A stretch of DNA of 39,974 nt, taken from positions 1 through 39,974 of the forward strand of contig NZ_BDBP01000095.1 in assembly GCF_001613045.1 (NCBI RefSeq), read 5' to 3'. The translations under genes and the position numbers were made by a program. The notes beneath the pieces are model-generated. The model was not told the origin of the DNA, made no database searches, and was given only the letters and a program-made list of their open reading frames with translations. The DNA is from Nocardia lijiangensis NBRC 108240. GTDB taxonomy: Bacteria > Actinomycetota > Actinomycetes > Mycobacteriales > Mycobacteriaceae. Below are positions 20,201-24,465 of the stretch, one piece after another (positions within the stretch are counted from its first letter, which is position 1; the number at the start of each line of letters is the position of its first letter).

Positions 20201-22490
20201 AGCTCAGCTGCTGCCCGTCGAAAACGATCGCCGTGGCGTCGGGATCCCGTGCGGCCGCTGCGGTCGACAAGTCGGCCAAAGTAGTGGGCGCCATCGTGGG
20301 TGCACCAGAGCGTGACAGCAGATCGGCTCGCTCAGCAGGCTCAAGCACCTCGATGCCCCCCACCGCGACGGTGGGATCGGTGGCCACCGACTCGAGTACC
20401 CGGATCCACCGGTGTGCGAAAGAATCGATCGTCGCGGCATCGAACAAATCGGTGGCGTAGGTGATTGCTACCGCCATGCCGCCACTGTCCTGATCGTCCG
20501 ACAACACGACCTGCAGGTCGAATGGAGACACCTCGTCGGGCAGGTCGGCCACCGACACATCCAGGCCAGGCAACTCCAGCTCTACTCGCTCCAGATTCTG
20601 GAAAGCCAGCATCACCTGGAACAGCGGGTGCCGCGACTGCGACCGCTGTGGAGCGAGTTGATCGACCAGTCGCTCGAACGGCACGTCGGCATGCCCGAAG
20701 GCCTCCAGATCGATCTGTCCGACCCGGCCGAGCAGGTCGGTGAACGATTCATCGAGATCGACCTCGGTCCGCAACACCAGGGTGTTGACGAACATATCGA
20801 CCACGTCGTCGAACTCGGTCGCGGCGCGTACGTCGACCGGCGTGCCGATCGGAATATCGGTCGAACCGCTCAACCGGGCGAGCAGGACCGCCAGCGCACC
20901 ATGAACCACCATGAACAGTGGCGAACCACGTTGCCGCGCAAACCTTTCCAATGCCCGAACCAGCTCGGCACGCACCGTGTAGCCGAGGGTGGCACGGCGA
21001 TTCGACATGACCACCGGCCGCGACCTGTCCACCGGGAGAGAGAGCTCCTCGGGAAGGTCCGCGAGCGTGTCTCGCCAGAACGCCAGGTTCTCGCGGCGGC
21101 GCCGTACCTCGGCGCCGTGGCGGGCGCTGTCGGGGTGGACCTGGCCGAGATCGGTGTCCGGTGCGGCAGCGGCGAACGCGTCGAGGAACTGCACGAACCT
21201 GGTGAAATGCGCCGACAGTTCGGGGCCGGTGTAGAGGTTGGGATTGGCCATGAAGTGGAGGATCGTTTGCGGCGGGTCTCCGGCCTGGTACAGGTCGACC
21301 AGCAAATCTTCGACCGGCCCGGAGCTGAGGATGTGGAATTCCGCGGTCATCGACCCGAGCCGGAGTTCCTGGTGGAAGAACATGACATTCACCAACGGGC
21401 CCGCGAAACGCCGCTGTCCGTTGTGTCCCGCAGCAGCGCGAATGTCGGTGAGGCCGCACCGCTGGTGCCGTAACGCTCCAACCAGGTCGGACTGCACGCG
21501 CCGCACCAGCCTGGCGATCGTGTCGCCCGTACCGAGCGTAATCGGAAGCGGCACAACGTTGACGAACAATCCAGCGGACCGCCGCAGCACCGCGGTGGTA
21601 CGACCCGATACGGGAATATTGACCAGGACCTCGTCCCGGCCGGTCATACGGGCCAGATAGCTTCCGAATGCGGCGATCACCACCGCGGCCGGGCTCGCCT
21701 TCAACACCTCCGCGGAATGATCGATCCGCCCTACCGTCTCGGTGGGCAGTTCGGCTTTTGCCACGACACTCTCCGCGCGTGCGGGTGCGTAGCCGTCGGC
21801 CAGGCTGGACTCGCCCTCGACGTCGGCGAGCCTGTCCAGCCAATATGCTTGGTCGCTGGTGAATCGCTTGGACTCCCGGTAACTGCGATCGGCCTCGTAG
21901 AGGGTGCGCAGGTCTGCCGCCCGGTGGGGCTCCGCTGTCCGGCCCTGCACCGCCGCTGTGTACAGCGCCGCGACCCGGTTCATCACCGTCATCGCGGCGT
22001 AGCCGTCCCCTGCGACGTGGTGGCCCTTGAGGTACCACAGGAAATGCCGATCCCCGACCTGGACTACCACCCATTTCAGCAACCGGTCTCGCATCATATC
22101 CATAGGCGAGGTGTACTCCCGGCGCATCCACTGCAAGGCCGCCGCCATGGGGTCCGGTTCGCCACGCATATCGATGAGCGGCCCCGTCGAATCCAGCGCC
22201 GGGTCGAACAACTGATGCGGCTCACCGTCGATCTCTACCAGCCGCATATACCCCGATTGGCATTCGTGGCCTGCTTGAATCGAAACCTTGCGAAGTAAGT
22301 CGAGATCCAGATCCCCATGGAACTCTAGATATTGTGCCAGACATATCGGCACATCCGGGCTCAATTTCTGCGCCAGCCACAGCCCCCGCTGCCCCGCGGA
22401 CAGCGGCACCGGCTGAGTGACCGACACGTCGGGCTCGGCGTCCCCACCCGATCCCTGGTCGGACGGGGACTGCGGTCGCGGTACGGTCAT
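5217..22490 (-). CDS. Tetramodular non-ribosomal peptide synthetase with EntF-like starter C domain and terminal thioesterase
   Basis: 5757-residue single-chain NRPS. Domain order with approximate residues: starter condensation 27-447; orphan C-terminal half of a condensation domain 463-703; A1 735-1228; T1 1235-1310; C 1325-1755; A2 1787-2278; T2 2285-2362; epimerase 2373-2843; C 2875-3315; A3 3333-3828; T3 3835-3913; epimerase 3927-4387; C 4422-4860; A4 4877-5365; T4 5372-5448; thioesterase 5462-5715, then a 40-residue tail. All four A domains keep YTSGSTG and the A10 lysine, all four T domains keep LGG(D/N)S, and all full C domains keep HHxxxDG. The collinear prediction is a capped tetrapeptide with epimerised residues 2 and 3, released by the TE. 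The start chosen is ATG 22490, with GGAGG six nt upstream; GTG 22493 directly precedes it. No MbtH-like gene or acyl-AMP ligase is seen nearby. The product is not identifiable from sequence. Confidence 0.97.
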   Translation of the reverse strand: MTVPRPQSPSDQGSGGDAEPDVSVTQPVPLSAGQRGLWLAQKLSPDVPICLAQYLEFHGDLDLDLLRKVSIQAGHECQSGYMRLVEIDGEPHQLFDPALDSTGPLIDMRGEPDPMAAALQWMRREYTSPMDMMRDRLLKWVVVQVGDRHFLWYLKGHHVAGDGYAAMTVMNRVAALYTAAVQGRTAEPHRAADLRTLYEADRSYRESKRFTSDQAYWLDRLADVEGESSLADGYAPARAESVVAKAELPTETVGRIDHSAEVLKASPAAVVIAAFGSYLARMTGRDEVLVNIPVSGRTTAVLRRSAGLFVNVVPLPITLGTGDTIARLVRRVQSDLVGALRHQRCGLTDIRAAAGHNGQRRFAGPLVNVMFFHQELRLGSMTAEFHILSSGPVEDLLVDLYQAGDPPQTILHFMANPNLYTGPELSAHFTRFVQFLDAFAAAAPDTDLGQVHPDSARHGAEVRRRRENLAFWRDTLADLPEELSLPVDRSRPVVMSNRRATLGYTVRAELVRALERFARQRGSPLFMVVHGALAVLLARLSGSTDIPIGTPVDVRAATEFDDVVDMFVNTLVLRTEVDLDESFTDLLGRVGQIDLEAFGHADVPFERLVDQLAPQRSQSRHPLFQVMLAFQNLERVELELPGLDVSVADLPDEVSPFDLQVVLSDDQDSGGMAVAITYATDLFDAATIDSFAHRWIRVLESVATDPTVAVGGIEVLEPAERADLLSRSGAPTMAPTTLADLSTAAAARDPDATAIVFDGQQLSYRELDERSNRLARILIQRGIGPESVVAIGIPRSPDSVLALWAVTKSGAAFLPIDPTHPVERITHMVTDSRAGIGLTVTSARTQLPDDIDWLIPEDLDEADDRPVTDADRVRPLRVDDIAYVIYTSGSTGLPKGVAVTHRGLANCATEHRDALSIESDSRIAHLASPSFDVSVLELLFALCAGATMVIAPSDVFGGDELGELLDREHVSHVMITPTALSTIDRTRWPLPDLRYLLVGGEGYGTELVERWSGDRRSILNEYGPTEATIAVTLTSRLVAGELVTIGGPIRGVSQWVLDQRLQPVPVGVAGELYVAGALLARGYHRRAALTAERFVACPWAPGERMYRTGDVVRWTANGMIQHLGRSDFQVKIRGLRIELGEIDATLAAHESVDFAVTIGHRNDSGAESLASYVVAASGGSIDTTILTEYLADRLPSYMVPSAITVLERIPLTPVGKLDRKALPKPVFTDYKAFRSPRTPLERTIAGSFAEVLKIDAVGLDDSFFALGGDSVVATRVAARLGAALDTEIPVRLLFEAPTVAALATRIEQHSGAGRQRPPLIAGPRPDLVPLAPAQQRMWFFNQYDTSSGAYNVPIAIRLRGELSVDALRSAMVDVLRRHESLRTRYPDHDGMLIQLIEPADEIDPELALVSVPPSQLDATVTEFVTEGFDVRIRAPVRARLFRAAGSEEPEYVLAVVVHHIAADGFSMTPLARDVTIAYTTRIRGDVPSWTPLPVQYADYALWQRATLGSPDDPESLSARQIRYWTETLDGVAEELRLPADRPRPVVASNRGATIDYTLDADLVRALEKLARQHSSSLFMVIHGTLAVLLARLSGTTDIPIGTPIAGRGAAELDDVVGMFVNTLVLRTDIDLDESFTDLLGRVRQVDLEAFGHADVPFEQLVDQLAPQRSQSRHPLFQVMLAFQNLEQVKLELPGLDVSVVDLPNEVSRFDLQVVLSDNHNGGEMAVAVTYATDLFDPATIDSLAHRWIRILESVATDPTVPVGMIEVLESAERADLLSRSGAPAAAPATLADLLTAAAARNPHATAIVFDGQQLSYREVDERSNQLARILIQRGIGPEDIVAIGMPRSPDAILAVWAIAKSGAAFLPIDPTNPVERITHMVTDSKAAIGLTVTSARTQLPDDIDWLTPEDLDAAENRPVTDSDRVRPLRIDDIAYILYTSGSTGLPKGVAVTHRGLRNCATVHRHFMRIESGSRILHLASPSFDVSVLELLDAVYWGATMVIAPSDVYGGDELAELLDREHVSQLLITPSALSTIDHTRWPLPDLTNLLVGGEDCGTKLVERWSDDGRSMVNEYGPTETTIAATMTSSLTADEPVTIGNPIRGASAWVLDRRLQPVPVGVTGELYIAGSLLARGYHRRAGLTAARFVACPWAPGERMYRTGDVVRWTAHGAIQHLGRSDFQVKIRGLRIELGEIDASLAAHETVDFATTIGHRSDSGAQSLVSYVVAAPGNSIDTTILTEYLTGRLPSYMVPSSIMVLERIPLTPAGKLDRKALPDPVFTGNKVFRAPETPLERTIAESFAGVLGIDSVGLDDSFFALGGDSIRSIQLVTRARAAGVVFSARDVFERKTVAGLAQIAVRDSTAATSLPEELPGGGVGPIPLTPIMRRLIEHAEPGFDRFSQAVMLAPPAGVDRQRLVGAVQAVLDRHDMLRARLRPGAEGSWTWEVLPVGKIRADDVVHRVAMEGKPGSAEFRASAAAELEAAADRLDPGAGIVMQVVWFDPGDTAEQSRVLVLVHHSAIDRASWRVLMADLAVAWARIESGEPPDPAPVGTSMRRWAHGLVEAAQRPERAAELGLWQAMAAGDDPMIGSRLLDPAIDVAATARTVEVDVSPEVTEALLTDVPAAFHGSVGDGLLAALAVAVTKWRRERATEARGGPLAEVVIGLEGHGRGEGAVPGSDLTRTVGWFSTSFPMRLDLSVIDLDDACAGGPAMWAAVKSVKEQLRAVPDRGIGYGLLRYLNEDTGPILGTLPTPQIAFDYVSTEISEGMPSAGWMPVQDDLAGAQFAGARNPDMPVSAVLDINAFTLDDEGRPRLRAIWSYPAGVLTVDEVREVAESWCRVLTALTTHIHRAGAGGRTPSDLDLVRLGQSEIERIEDSYPALSDVWPLTPLQEGLLFHALVSEESMDAYLVQLVLELHGRVDPERLRRAAQVLLDRHANLRTAFVTDTAAGPVQVVDEDVEVPWSELDLSGLADGARNREWDRLMAADRAARFDPARAPLLRWMLVTTGPEHYRLVLTNHHLLLDGWSTPLLLREFLILYATDGDAAILPRIRPYRDFLAEIVRRDPTASLDAWARAFDGSDGPTLVAPPDPGRPYTESREVLGELTEEQTTALAGLARARGVTLNTVIQMAWAIVLGAFTSRDDVTFGATVSGRPPQIAGIESMIGLFINTLPVRVRLDPAESVGQLLDRIQAEQAGLLDHHYVGLTDIERVAGPAAVFDTITVFESFPIDRGGLTADTDIAGMRLVDVTSLNAAHYPLGVIARVDTRLHVEINYLPELFDQDTMEATLRRVLRVIGLIVADPDLPLARLDLLSPAEHRELTPVSGAPSVPEQVLPELLAAAAERDPGAVAVVCGDRWWTYGELDAESNRLARLLIGRGAGPEASVAIGLPRSFDAVLAVWAVAKSGAAFVPVDPEYPASRIEHMLTDSGVAVGITRSQWRDRLPGPVPWLILGESEVEAEAAGLSSAPVTDAERTSAVRADNAAYVIYTSGSTGVPKGVVVSHRGLANLVAEECSRFGIGPSARVLAFVSPSFDAAVLELLLAFPAGGRLVIAPPTVYGGDELAQIMVRTKVTHIALTPAAMGTVDPDGLEDLGTIVTGGEAPSSALVSRWAPGRRFFNTYGPAEATILTDAGAPLVAGEAVTIGGPIRGVGQVVLDAWLRPVAIGVVGELYLAGPGLARGYRNGMGLTASRFVADPFAGPGQRMYRTGDLVRWLRLPDGSLALEYVGRSDFQVKVRGFRIELGEVESALAACPGVARAVANVHRDPATGDRLIGYVEPEYRADLDAAAVLAFAAERLASHMVPATVMVLDALPVTANGKLDRAALPEPDFTTGRAEFRAPATEVETTLAELFAEVLGIDTIGADDSFFALGGDSIMSIQLVTRARAAGVVFSAREVFERKTVAGLAEIAVLDDSAAATSLPAELPGGGVGPVPLTPIMCWMIERGSFDRFCQWVMLTLPTGIDATGIGATMQAVIDHHDMLRARLQPEPAHTSGWTLRVQPTAMPATGLIRRVPVDVAPDSSAFAALADAEANAAAERLDPAAGIMLQLVWFDWAGQPGRLLVVAHHLVIDGVSWRILVPDFAAAWAQLSAGQRPRLAPVGTSMRRWAHALNTAAGNLDELDWWQSTLAADDPPIGARPIDPVVDVQATVATVEVALPAAVTRAVLTTLPRAFHGNVDDALVAGLALALTRWRCRHGNTVTDTLLTLESHGRHDTVLPGADLTRTIGWFTTTYPVRLDLSDIDVDDAFAAGAAAAAVVKSVKEQLRRVPNHGIGYGLLRHLNAHTARILRELPTPQVSFNYLGRLDTTPAALRDIGWMPAGDGPDGGSVQNPDAPVAALLGINAVTIETSDGPTLTAAWEYPTGLLTSAEVTDLAELWRDAVTALAAHASRPGAGGLTPSDVDLVDLDQGTIDRLETGRSTLDEIWPLTPLQTGLLFHAQLADGTLDAYIVQLCLELGGRVDTDRLRRAAQALVGRHPNLRTAFVRDGAREAVQVVHRHVDVPFTEIDLAGRDDAEAALEQLMDTDRRACFDVTTAPLLRLTLIGTAPRRYQLLLSMHHILIDGWSTPLLIRELLTLYAADSDPTVLPPVRPYRDYLRWLDTQDRDAAEAAWARTFEGTAEPTLLAPADRGRRPTIAAREVQVQLSRQRTAALVAVAHRQEATLNTLIEAAWAIVLATSAAREDVVFGTTVSGRPPQIPGIESMIGLFVNTVPVRIRLDHRETLAQLLRRIQTEQAALLDHHHLGLAQIQRVAGPGAMFDTVTVLESYPVDRAGLSEDTDIAGMHVLGVHGRDAAHYPLGLVVHQDARVHLTFKYLPELFTQHQIDAIADRMLRVLDTIAEHIDLPLTRLQLLSPVERATLVPVRGQPGAVMSVLPQVLTAAMTPDTEAVVCNGVRLSYRELDETSNRWARVLIEKGIGPESLVAIALPRSIDAVIAVWAVAKSGGAFVQIDPTHPRDRITTMLTDSGAAVGLTLGIHRDQLPDTTGWLALDDPSFAATTASASPAAITDHDRTTPLRPQHPAYLIYTSGSTGIPKGVVVTHSGIADLAADTRERFGLAPASRVLGAAALTFDVSVLELVSAAAAGATLVLAPASVVAGTELAEVIEAEHVTHAAFTPTVLASLPPGELDTLGTLILGGETCPPDLAAQWIPGRTVINSYGATETTIMSCADAPATTDAPMTIGGPTRGFTAVVLDRRLRPVPPGVVGELYVSGPGLARGYHKQPTTTAARFVPDPYGPPGTRMYRTGDLVTWTADRTLQYKGRSDLQLKIHGHRIERGDIEAALRSHPDITHAAVTVHTQPNGTDQLTGYVVPAPDTTPNAIALTTYLATRLPTHMIPTTILTLDRIPLTSTGKLDYKALPAPDRRHSRFRPPSTPLEATVCDAFTRTLDIERVGVDDGFFALGGNSLAATQLVARLEESTGATVPVQWVFTDPTPQLLARRIDNRLRGLEEQEPGDALSVLLPLRAAGTDPPLFCVHPAIGLAWGFSGLVQHLDPDRPVQGLQSPTLTDPTARFDTLDQLAARYVREIRSVQPHGPYHLLGYSLGGTIAHAIAVQLRRDGDHVATLAMMDTRVVTERSISTPTLTPVDLLTEFGGLVAAELPADLTFEVAAELLHRQGGLFTALTPEHLVTLHRDYTRLVDLTRNHRPAPFDGDLIYFSSTADHTDDGPSPALAWNNHITGRITEHRIPARHERMTDPDALRAIGLVLTEHFRSTDIPSPQALPPARTSRSWSGHTSRLTARSDAPADRRMGD
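5345..6105 (-). other. NRPS terminal type I thioesterase domain
   Basis: Alpha/beta-hydrolase starting PPLFCVHPAIGLAWGF. It has GYSLGG with the nucleophile Ser at about residue 5547, a candidate Asp in AMMDTRV (about 5573) and a candidate His in ARHERM (about 5696). It releases the finished peptide by hydrolysis or cyclisation; sequence alone does not tell which. Confidence 0.9.
6145..9225 (-). other. NRPS C-A4-T4 (module 4)
   Basis: DCL condensation domain (WPLTPLQTGLLFHA, HHILIDGWS) followed by A4 with hand-derived code D V L A I G S I M K. The A8 region reads RIERGDIE instead of the usual RIELGEIE, a mild deviation. The carrier domain FFALGGNSLAATQLV has the LGGNSL form and passes directly to the thioesterase, so residue 4 is expected to be L. 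Confidence 0.84.
9330..10710 (-). other. NRPS epimerization domain 2
   Basis: Canonical motifs: HHLVIDGVSWRIL, LESHGR, RTIGWFTTTYPVRLDL, GIGYGLLRHL, FNYLGRLD. Expected to deliver a D-configured residue 3 to the next DCL condensation domain. Confidence 0.88.
10750..13865 (-). other. NRPS C-A3-T3 (module 3)
   Basis: DCL-type condensation domain (WPLTPLQEGLLFHA, HHLLLDGWS), as expected after an epimerase. The adenylation domain A3 has hand-derived specificity residues D A L A V G T I L K, different from A1/A2. Its P-loop-like motif YTSGSTGVPKGVVVSHRG and GKLDRAAL are intact. The carrier domain FFALGGDSIMSIQLV is nearly identical to T2 downstream of the serine. Confidence 0.85.
13960..15370 (-). 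other. NRPS epimerization domain 1
   Basis: Follows T2: PLTPIMRRLIEH, HHSAIDRASWRVL, GLEGHGR, RTVGWFSTSFPMRLDL, GIGYGLLRYL. The motif normally HHxxxDG reads HHSAIDR, keeping the second His and the Asp but replacing Gly by Arg; other epimerase motifs are intact. Expected to convert residue 2 to D, with slightly reduced certainty because of this substitution. Confidence 0.82.
15405..18515 (-). other. NRPS C-A2-T2 (module 2)
   Basis: LCL-type condensation domain (PLAPAQQRMWFFNQYD, HHIAADG around residue 1458), then an adenylation domain with hand-derived code D V L L L G E I A K. That differs from A1 only at one position, so both modules likely load the same or closely related residues. The carrier domain FFALGGDSIRSIQLV has the LGGDSI form usual before epimerases. 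Confidence 0.85.
15534..17914 (-). repeat. Copy 2 of the intra-NRPS module duplication
   Basis: Module-2 counterpart of 18690-21070, covering the second lobe of the C domain, A2 and the first half of T2. Beyond LGGDS the sequence switches to a T-E type shared with T3 (SIQLVTRARAAGVVFSAR), so the copy lies between two recombination joints. Confidence 0.88.
18560..20285 (-). other. NRPS A1-T1 (module 1)
   Basis: Adenylation core with YTSGSTGLPKGVAVTHRG, NEYGPTEATI, YRTGDVVRW and GKLDRKAL. By hand alignment to GrsA-PheA the ten specificity residues are D V L M L G E I A K. This matches no code I know securely; a hydrophobic residue is possible. The carrier domain has FFALGGDSVVATRV. It is followed directly by a condensation domain, so residue 1 is expected to stay L. 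Confidence 0.85.
18690..21070 (-). repeat. Copy 1 of a 2.4-kb intra-NRPS module duplication
   Basis: Corresponds to 15534-17914 at a constant offset of 3156 nt (1052 codons). I checked the offset at the half-C start, mid-C, the A3 motif, the A5 region and the carrier core, with no indel at any of these points. Stretches of about 48-60 nt are identical, for example around 20590-20650 and 19781-19829. Ends at the LGGDS codons of T1. Confidence 0.88.
20380..21100 (-). other. NRPS domain fragment: acceptor (C-terminal) half of a condensation domain, no HHxxxDG
   Basis: Starts at AFWRDTLADLPEELSLP and runs to FAHRWIRVLESV. It matches the second lobe of the module-2 C domain (from YWTETLDGVAEELRLP to LAHRWIRILESV) almost residue for residue. 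The first lobe, with the catalytic histidines, is missing and is replaced by the complete starter domain. The fragment cannot catalyse condensation alone; it may serve as a structural platform in front of A1. Confidence 0.85.
21150..22410 (-). other. NRPS domain: EntF/DhbF-like starter condensation domain
   Basis: Begins PLSAGQRGLWLAQKLSP, the entry motif seen in EntF/DhbF-type first condensation domains, and keeps HHVAGDG (about residues 157-163). Its second lobe contains the GPVEDLLVDLY segment that matches the EntF-type GPVNDL region. Domains of this class take an aryl or acyl group from a free carrier protein and join it to the first amino acid. The active-site motif is intact, so N-terminal capping is expected. 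The donor is not encoded in the window. Confidence 0.75.
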
Positions 22491-22791
22491 CACTTGCCTC
22501 CAGACCCGACCGCGCCCAGTATAAGCCGACTGATTGGTATGCGTATACCCCCGGACCTACGATCCCCATCGCGTAATAACTTTCAAGATTTGCGAAAGTG
22601 ATAGACGGCGCTCGGCGAGTTCTCCGGCGGAGATCGTCGATGCGCATCGAGTCCGTATAGCAATCCGCTCGACCAATTGATCATTCGCCGCGGCTCGGCA
22701 CCTCGCTGCATATACATCGACACATCGATGCAATTACCTCGACGCCCTATTGCGAATTTCCTCTGACCGAGCGAGTGCATCCCGGCCCCGA
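22491..22791 (-). promoter_or_regulatory. NRPS upstream region with -10-like site and two inverted repeats
   Basis: About 300 bp without a gene, noticeably less GC-rich than its surroundings. On the minus strand a TATACT hexamer (22524-22519) could be the -10 of the NRPS promoter; no good -35 is seen. GGTAT-N4-ATACC (22536-22549) lies about 11 bp upstream of it, overlapping the expected -35. ACTTTC-N9-GAAAGT (22579-22599) lies further upstream. These are operator candidates. I find no DmdR/IdeR iron box here. The ribosome site is GGAGG, six nt before ATG 22490. Confidence 0.45.
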
Positions 22792-24465
22792 CTATTCCCC
22801 GGAACTGATGATCTGTTCGATATTGCGCTCGGCCAGCGCGCTGATCGTCAACGCCGGGTTCACTGTTCCGGTGCTGCCGGGCACAGCCGCCCCATCCACT
22901 ACGTACAGGCCTCGATAACCGCGCACCCGGCCGTACCCGTCTGTTGCGCGTCCGATCACAGCGCCGCCCAACGGATGTGCGGTGAATGAGGCGTCCCCAC
23001 CTATGACCGGAAGGCCGATGGTCTGGCAGTGGCACGCCGCCTTGGCGTTGACTTCCAGCGCTCGCGCGAGGTAGCCGGCCGCGCCGTTGTCAGGCCACTG
23101 CAGGTCCACCCGCCCAGTGGTCGGGTCGTAGACGAACCGACCGCGGGTGTCGTCGAGCACGAGGGCCAGCGAGGCGAGAGTGCCGATGTCGAAAGGCGTC
23201 ACGCCGGGGATGAACCAGTTCTCCAGCGACACAGGTGTGCCCGCCTCGTCCAGAATCCGGCTCGCGGACGGTGCGCCCTGCGTGCCCAGGTCGAGTGAGC
23301 TGAGCGGTCGCGCCATGCCGACATCACCGTTACTGCCCCAGCCCTCGCCGATGTGTTCGTTCAGGTTCGGCAGCGCGCCGGTATCCCGCGCGCGCACCAA
23401 CAGCTCGGAGGTGCCGATAGAGCCCGCACCGAGGAACAACTTGTCGCAGGTCAGCGTCCGGGTTCGGAGCACCTCGCCGGTAGGTGCGAGTTTGGTCAAG
23501 GCAACGGTATAGCGACCCGACGCTCCCGGCTCCTTGGCGATGGCGTCTACGCGGTGGCCCGGGTAGATCCGGGCGCGGCCGGTGGCCTCGGCATAGCGCA
23601 GGTAGTTCTGGTTCAGATCGAACTTCGCGCCGTTGGAATTGCCGAGGTTCGAACAGCCGACCGTTGCCGACGGCTTCGATCGTCCGGCCAGCTCGTCGCG
23701 GATGATGTTCCAATTCCACATGCCGTCGATACGCTGCGGTATGAAGCCGGCCGCGCGGACCTGATCGTCCCAGGCCCGCGCGTGCGCGAACGCGAACGAG
23801 CGATAGATGTCGTCCGGTATCGGGCTCGGTCGCAACGTCTCTCGGACTCTGGGGTAGTAGACGTCATGCATCTCGCGGTAGTCGACCACACCGCCGAAGA
23901 CGTGGTCGAAGAACCGCTGCTCGGGCTCGATCATCACCCCGGTGAACACCACCGAGCCACCGCCCACACACGCACCGCGCCACACGTCGATGCCCGGGTA
24001 ATTGGAAACGTCGAGGACCCCGCCGAACAGATCGAACGACATGGGGACCCGGTTCACGCCGGTGAACGTGGTGCGATGCCAGAAGCCACGGCCATCCGGA
24101 ACCGTGTCGACAGCGAAGATGTTGCGCCACGGATCATTCGGCCAGCGCGACCCGCGCTCGAGCACCGCGACCTCGGTCCCGGACTGTGCCAGGCGCAGCG
24201 CGGCGATGGATGCCCCGAACCCCGATCCGATGACGATCGCAGGCACATGGTCGGCCGGATCCGGCAGCGGAGCGAAGATCTCCGGCACCAGTACGCGGTA
24301 CATCAGCGAATTCGGGCTCGGGCGGTAGTCATCGGCCCACACCGGAGAAGTGCCCGCCGCCGTGGCTCCACCCGCAAGACCGAGCATCGCGGCGGCCAGG
24401 CCGACGCCCTTGACGAAACCGCGCCGGTCCATCGTGGCCCTCACGTGATCTGAAGGTCGCTCCAT
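22792..24465 (-). CDS. Tat-exported GMC-type FAD oxidoreductase, cholesterol-oxidase-like
   Basis: 557-residue flavoenzyme resembling class I (non-covalent FAD) cholesterol oxidases, which oxidise a 3-beta-hydroxysterol with O2 outside the cell. A twin-arginine signal (DRRGFVKG, hydrophobic LAAAMLGLAGG, likely cut near VWA-DD) is followed by the FAD site VIGSGFGASIAALRL and GAGSIGTSELLVRARDTGALPNLN. The C-terminal signature is TAHPLGGAVIGRATDGYGRV, with the active-site His, and VDGAAVPGSTGTVNPALTISALAERN, with the active-site Asn. I could not place the isomerising Glu of ChoA with confidence, so the substrate may not be cholesterol. The start is ATG 24465, with GGGGA upstream and the Tat motif 11 residues in; a longer in-frame opening from 24594 would bury the signal. 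Divergent from the P450 gene and 300 bp upstream of the NRPS on the same strand. Confidence 0.88.
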   Translation of the reverse strand: MERPSDHVRATMDRRGFVKGVGLAAAMLGLAGGATAAGTSPVWADDYRPSPNSLMYRVLVPEIFAPLPDPADHVPAIVIGSGFGASIAALRLAQSGTEVAVLERGSRWPNDPWRNIFAVDTVPDGRGFWHRTTFTGVNRVPMSFDLFGGVLDVSNYPGIDVWRGACVGGGSVVFTGVMIEPEQRFFDHVFGGVVDYREMHDVYYPRVRETLRPSPIPDDIYRSFAFAHARAWDDQVRAAGFIPQRIDGMWNWNIIRDELAGRSKPSATVGCSNLGNSNGAKFDLNQNYLRYAEATGRARIYPGHRVDAIAKEPGASGRYTVALTKLAPTGEVLRTRTLTCDKLFLGAGSIGTSELLVRARDTGALPNLNEHIGEGWGSNGDVGMARPLSSLDLGTQGAPSASRILDEAGTPVSLENWFIPGVTPFDIGTLASLALVLDDTRGRFVYDPTTGRVDLQWPDNGAAGYLARALEVNAKAACHCQTIGLPVIGGDASFTAHPLGGAVIGRATDGYGRVRGYRGLYVVDGAAVPGSTGTVNPALTISALAERNIEQIISSGE

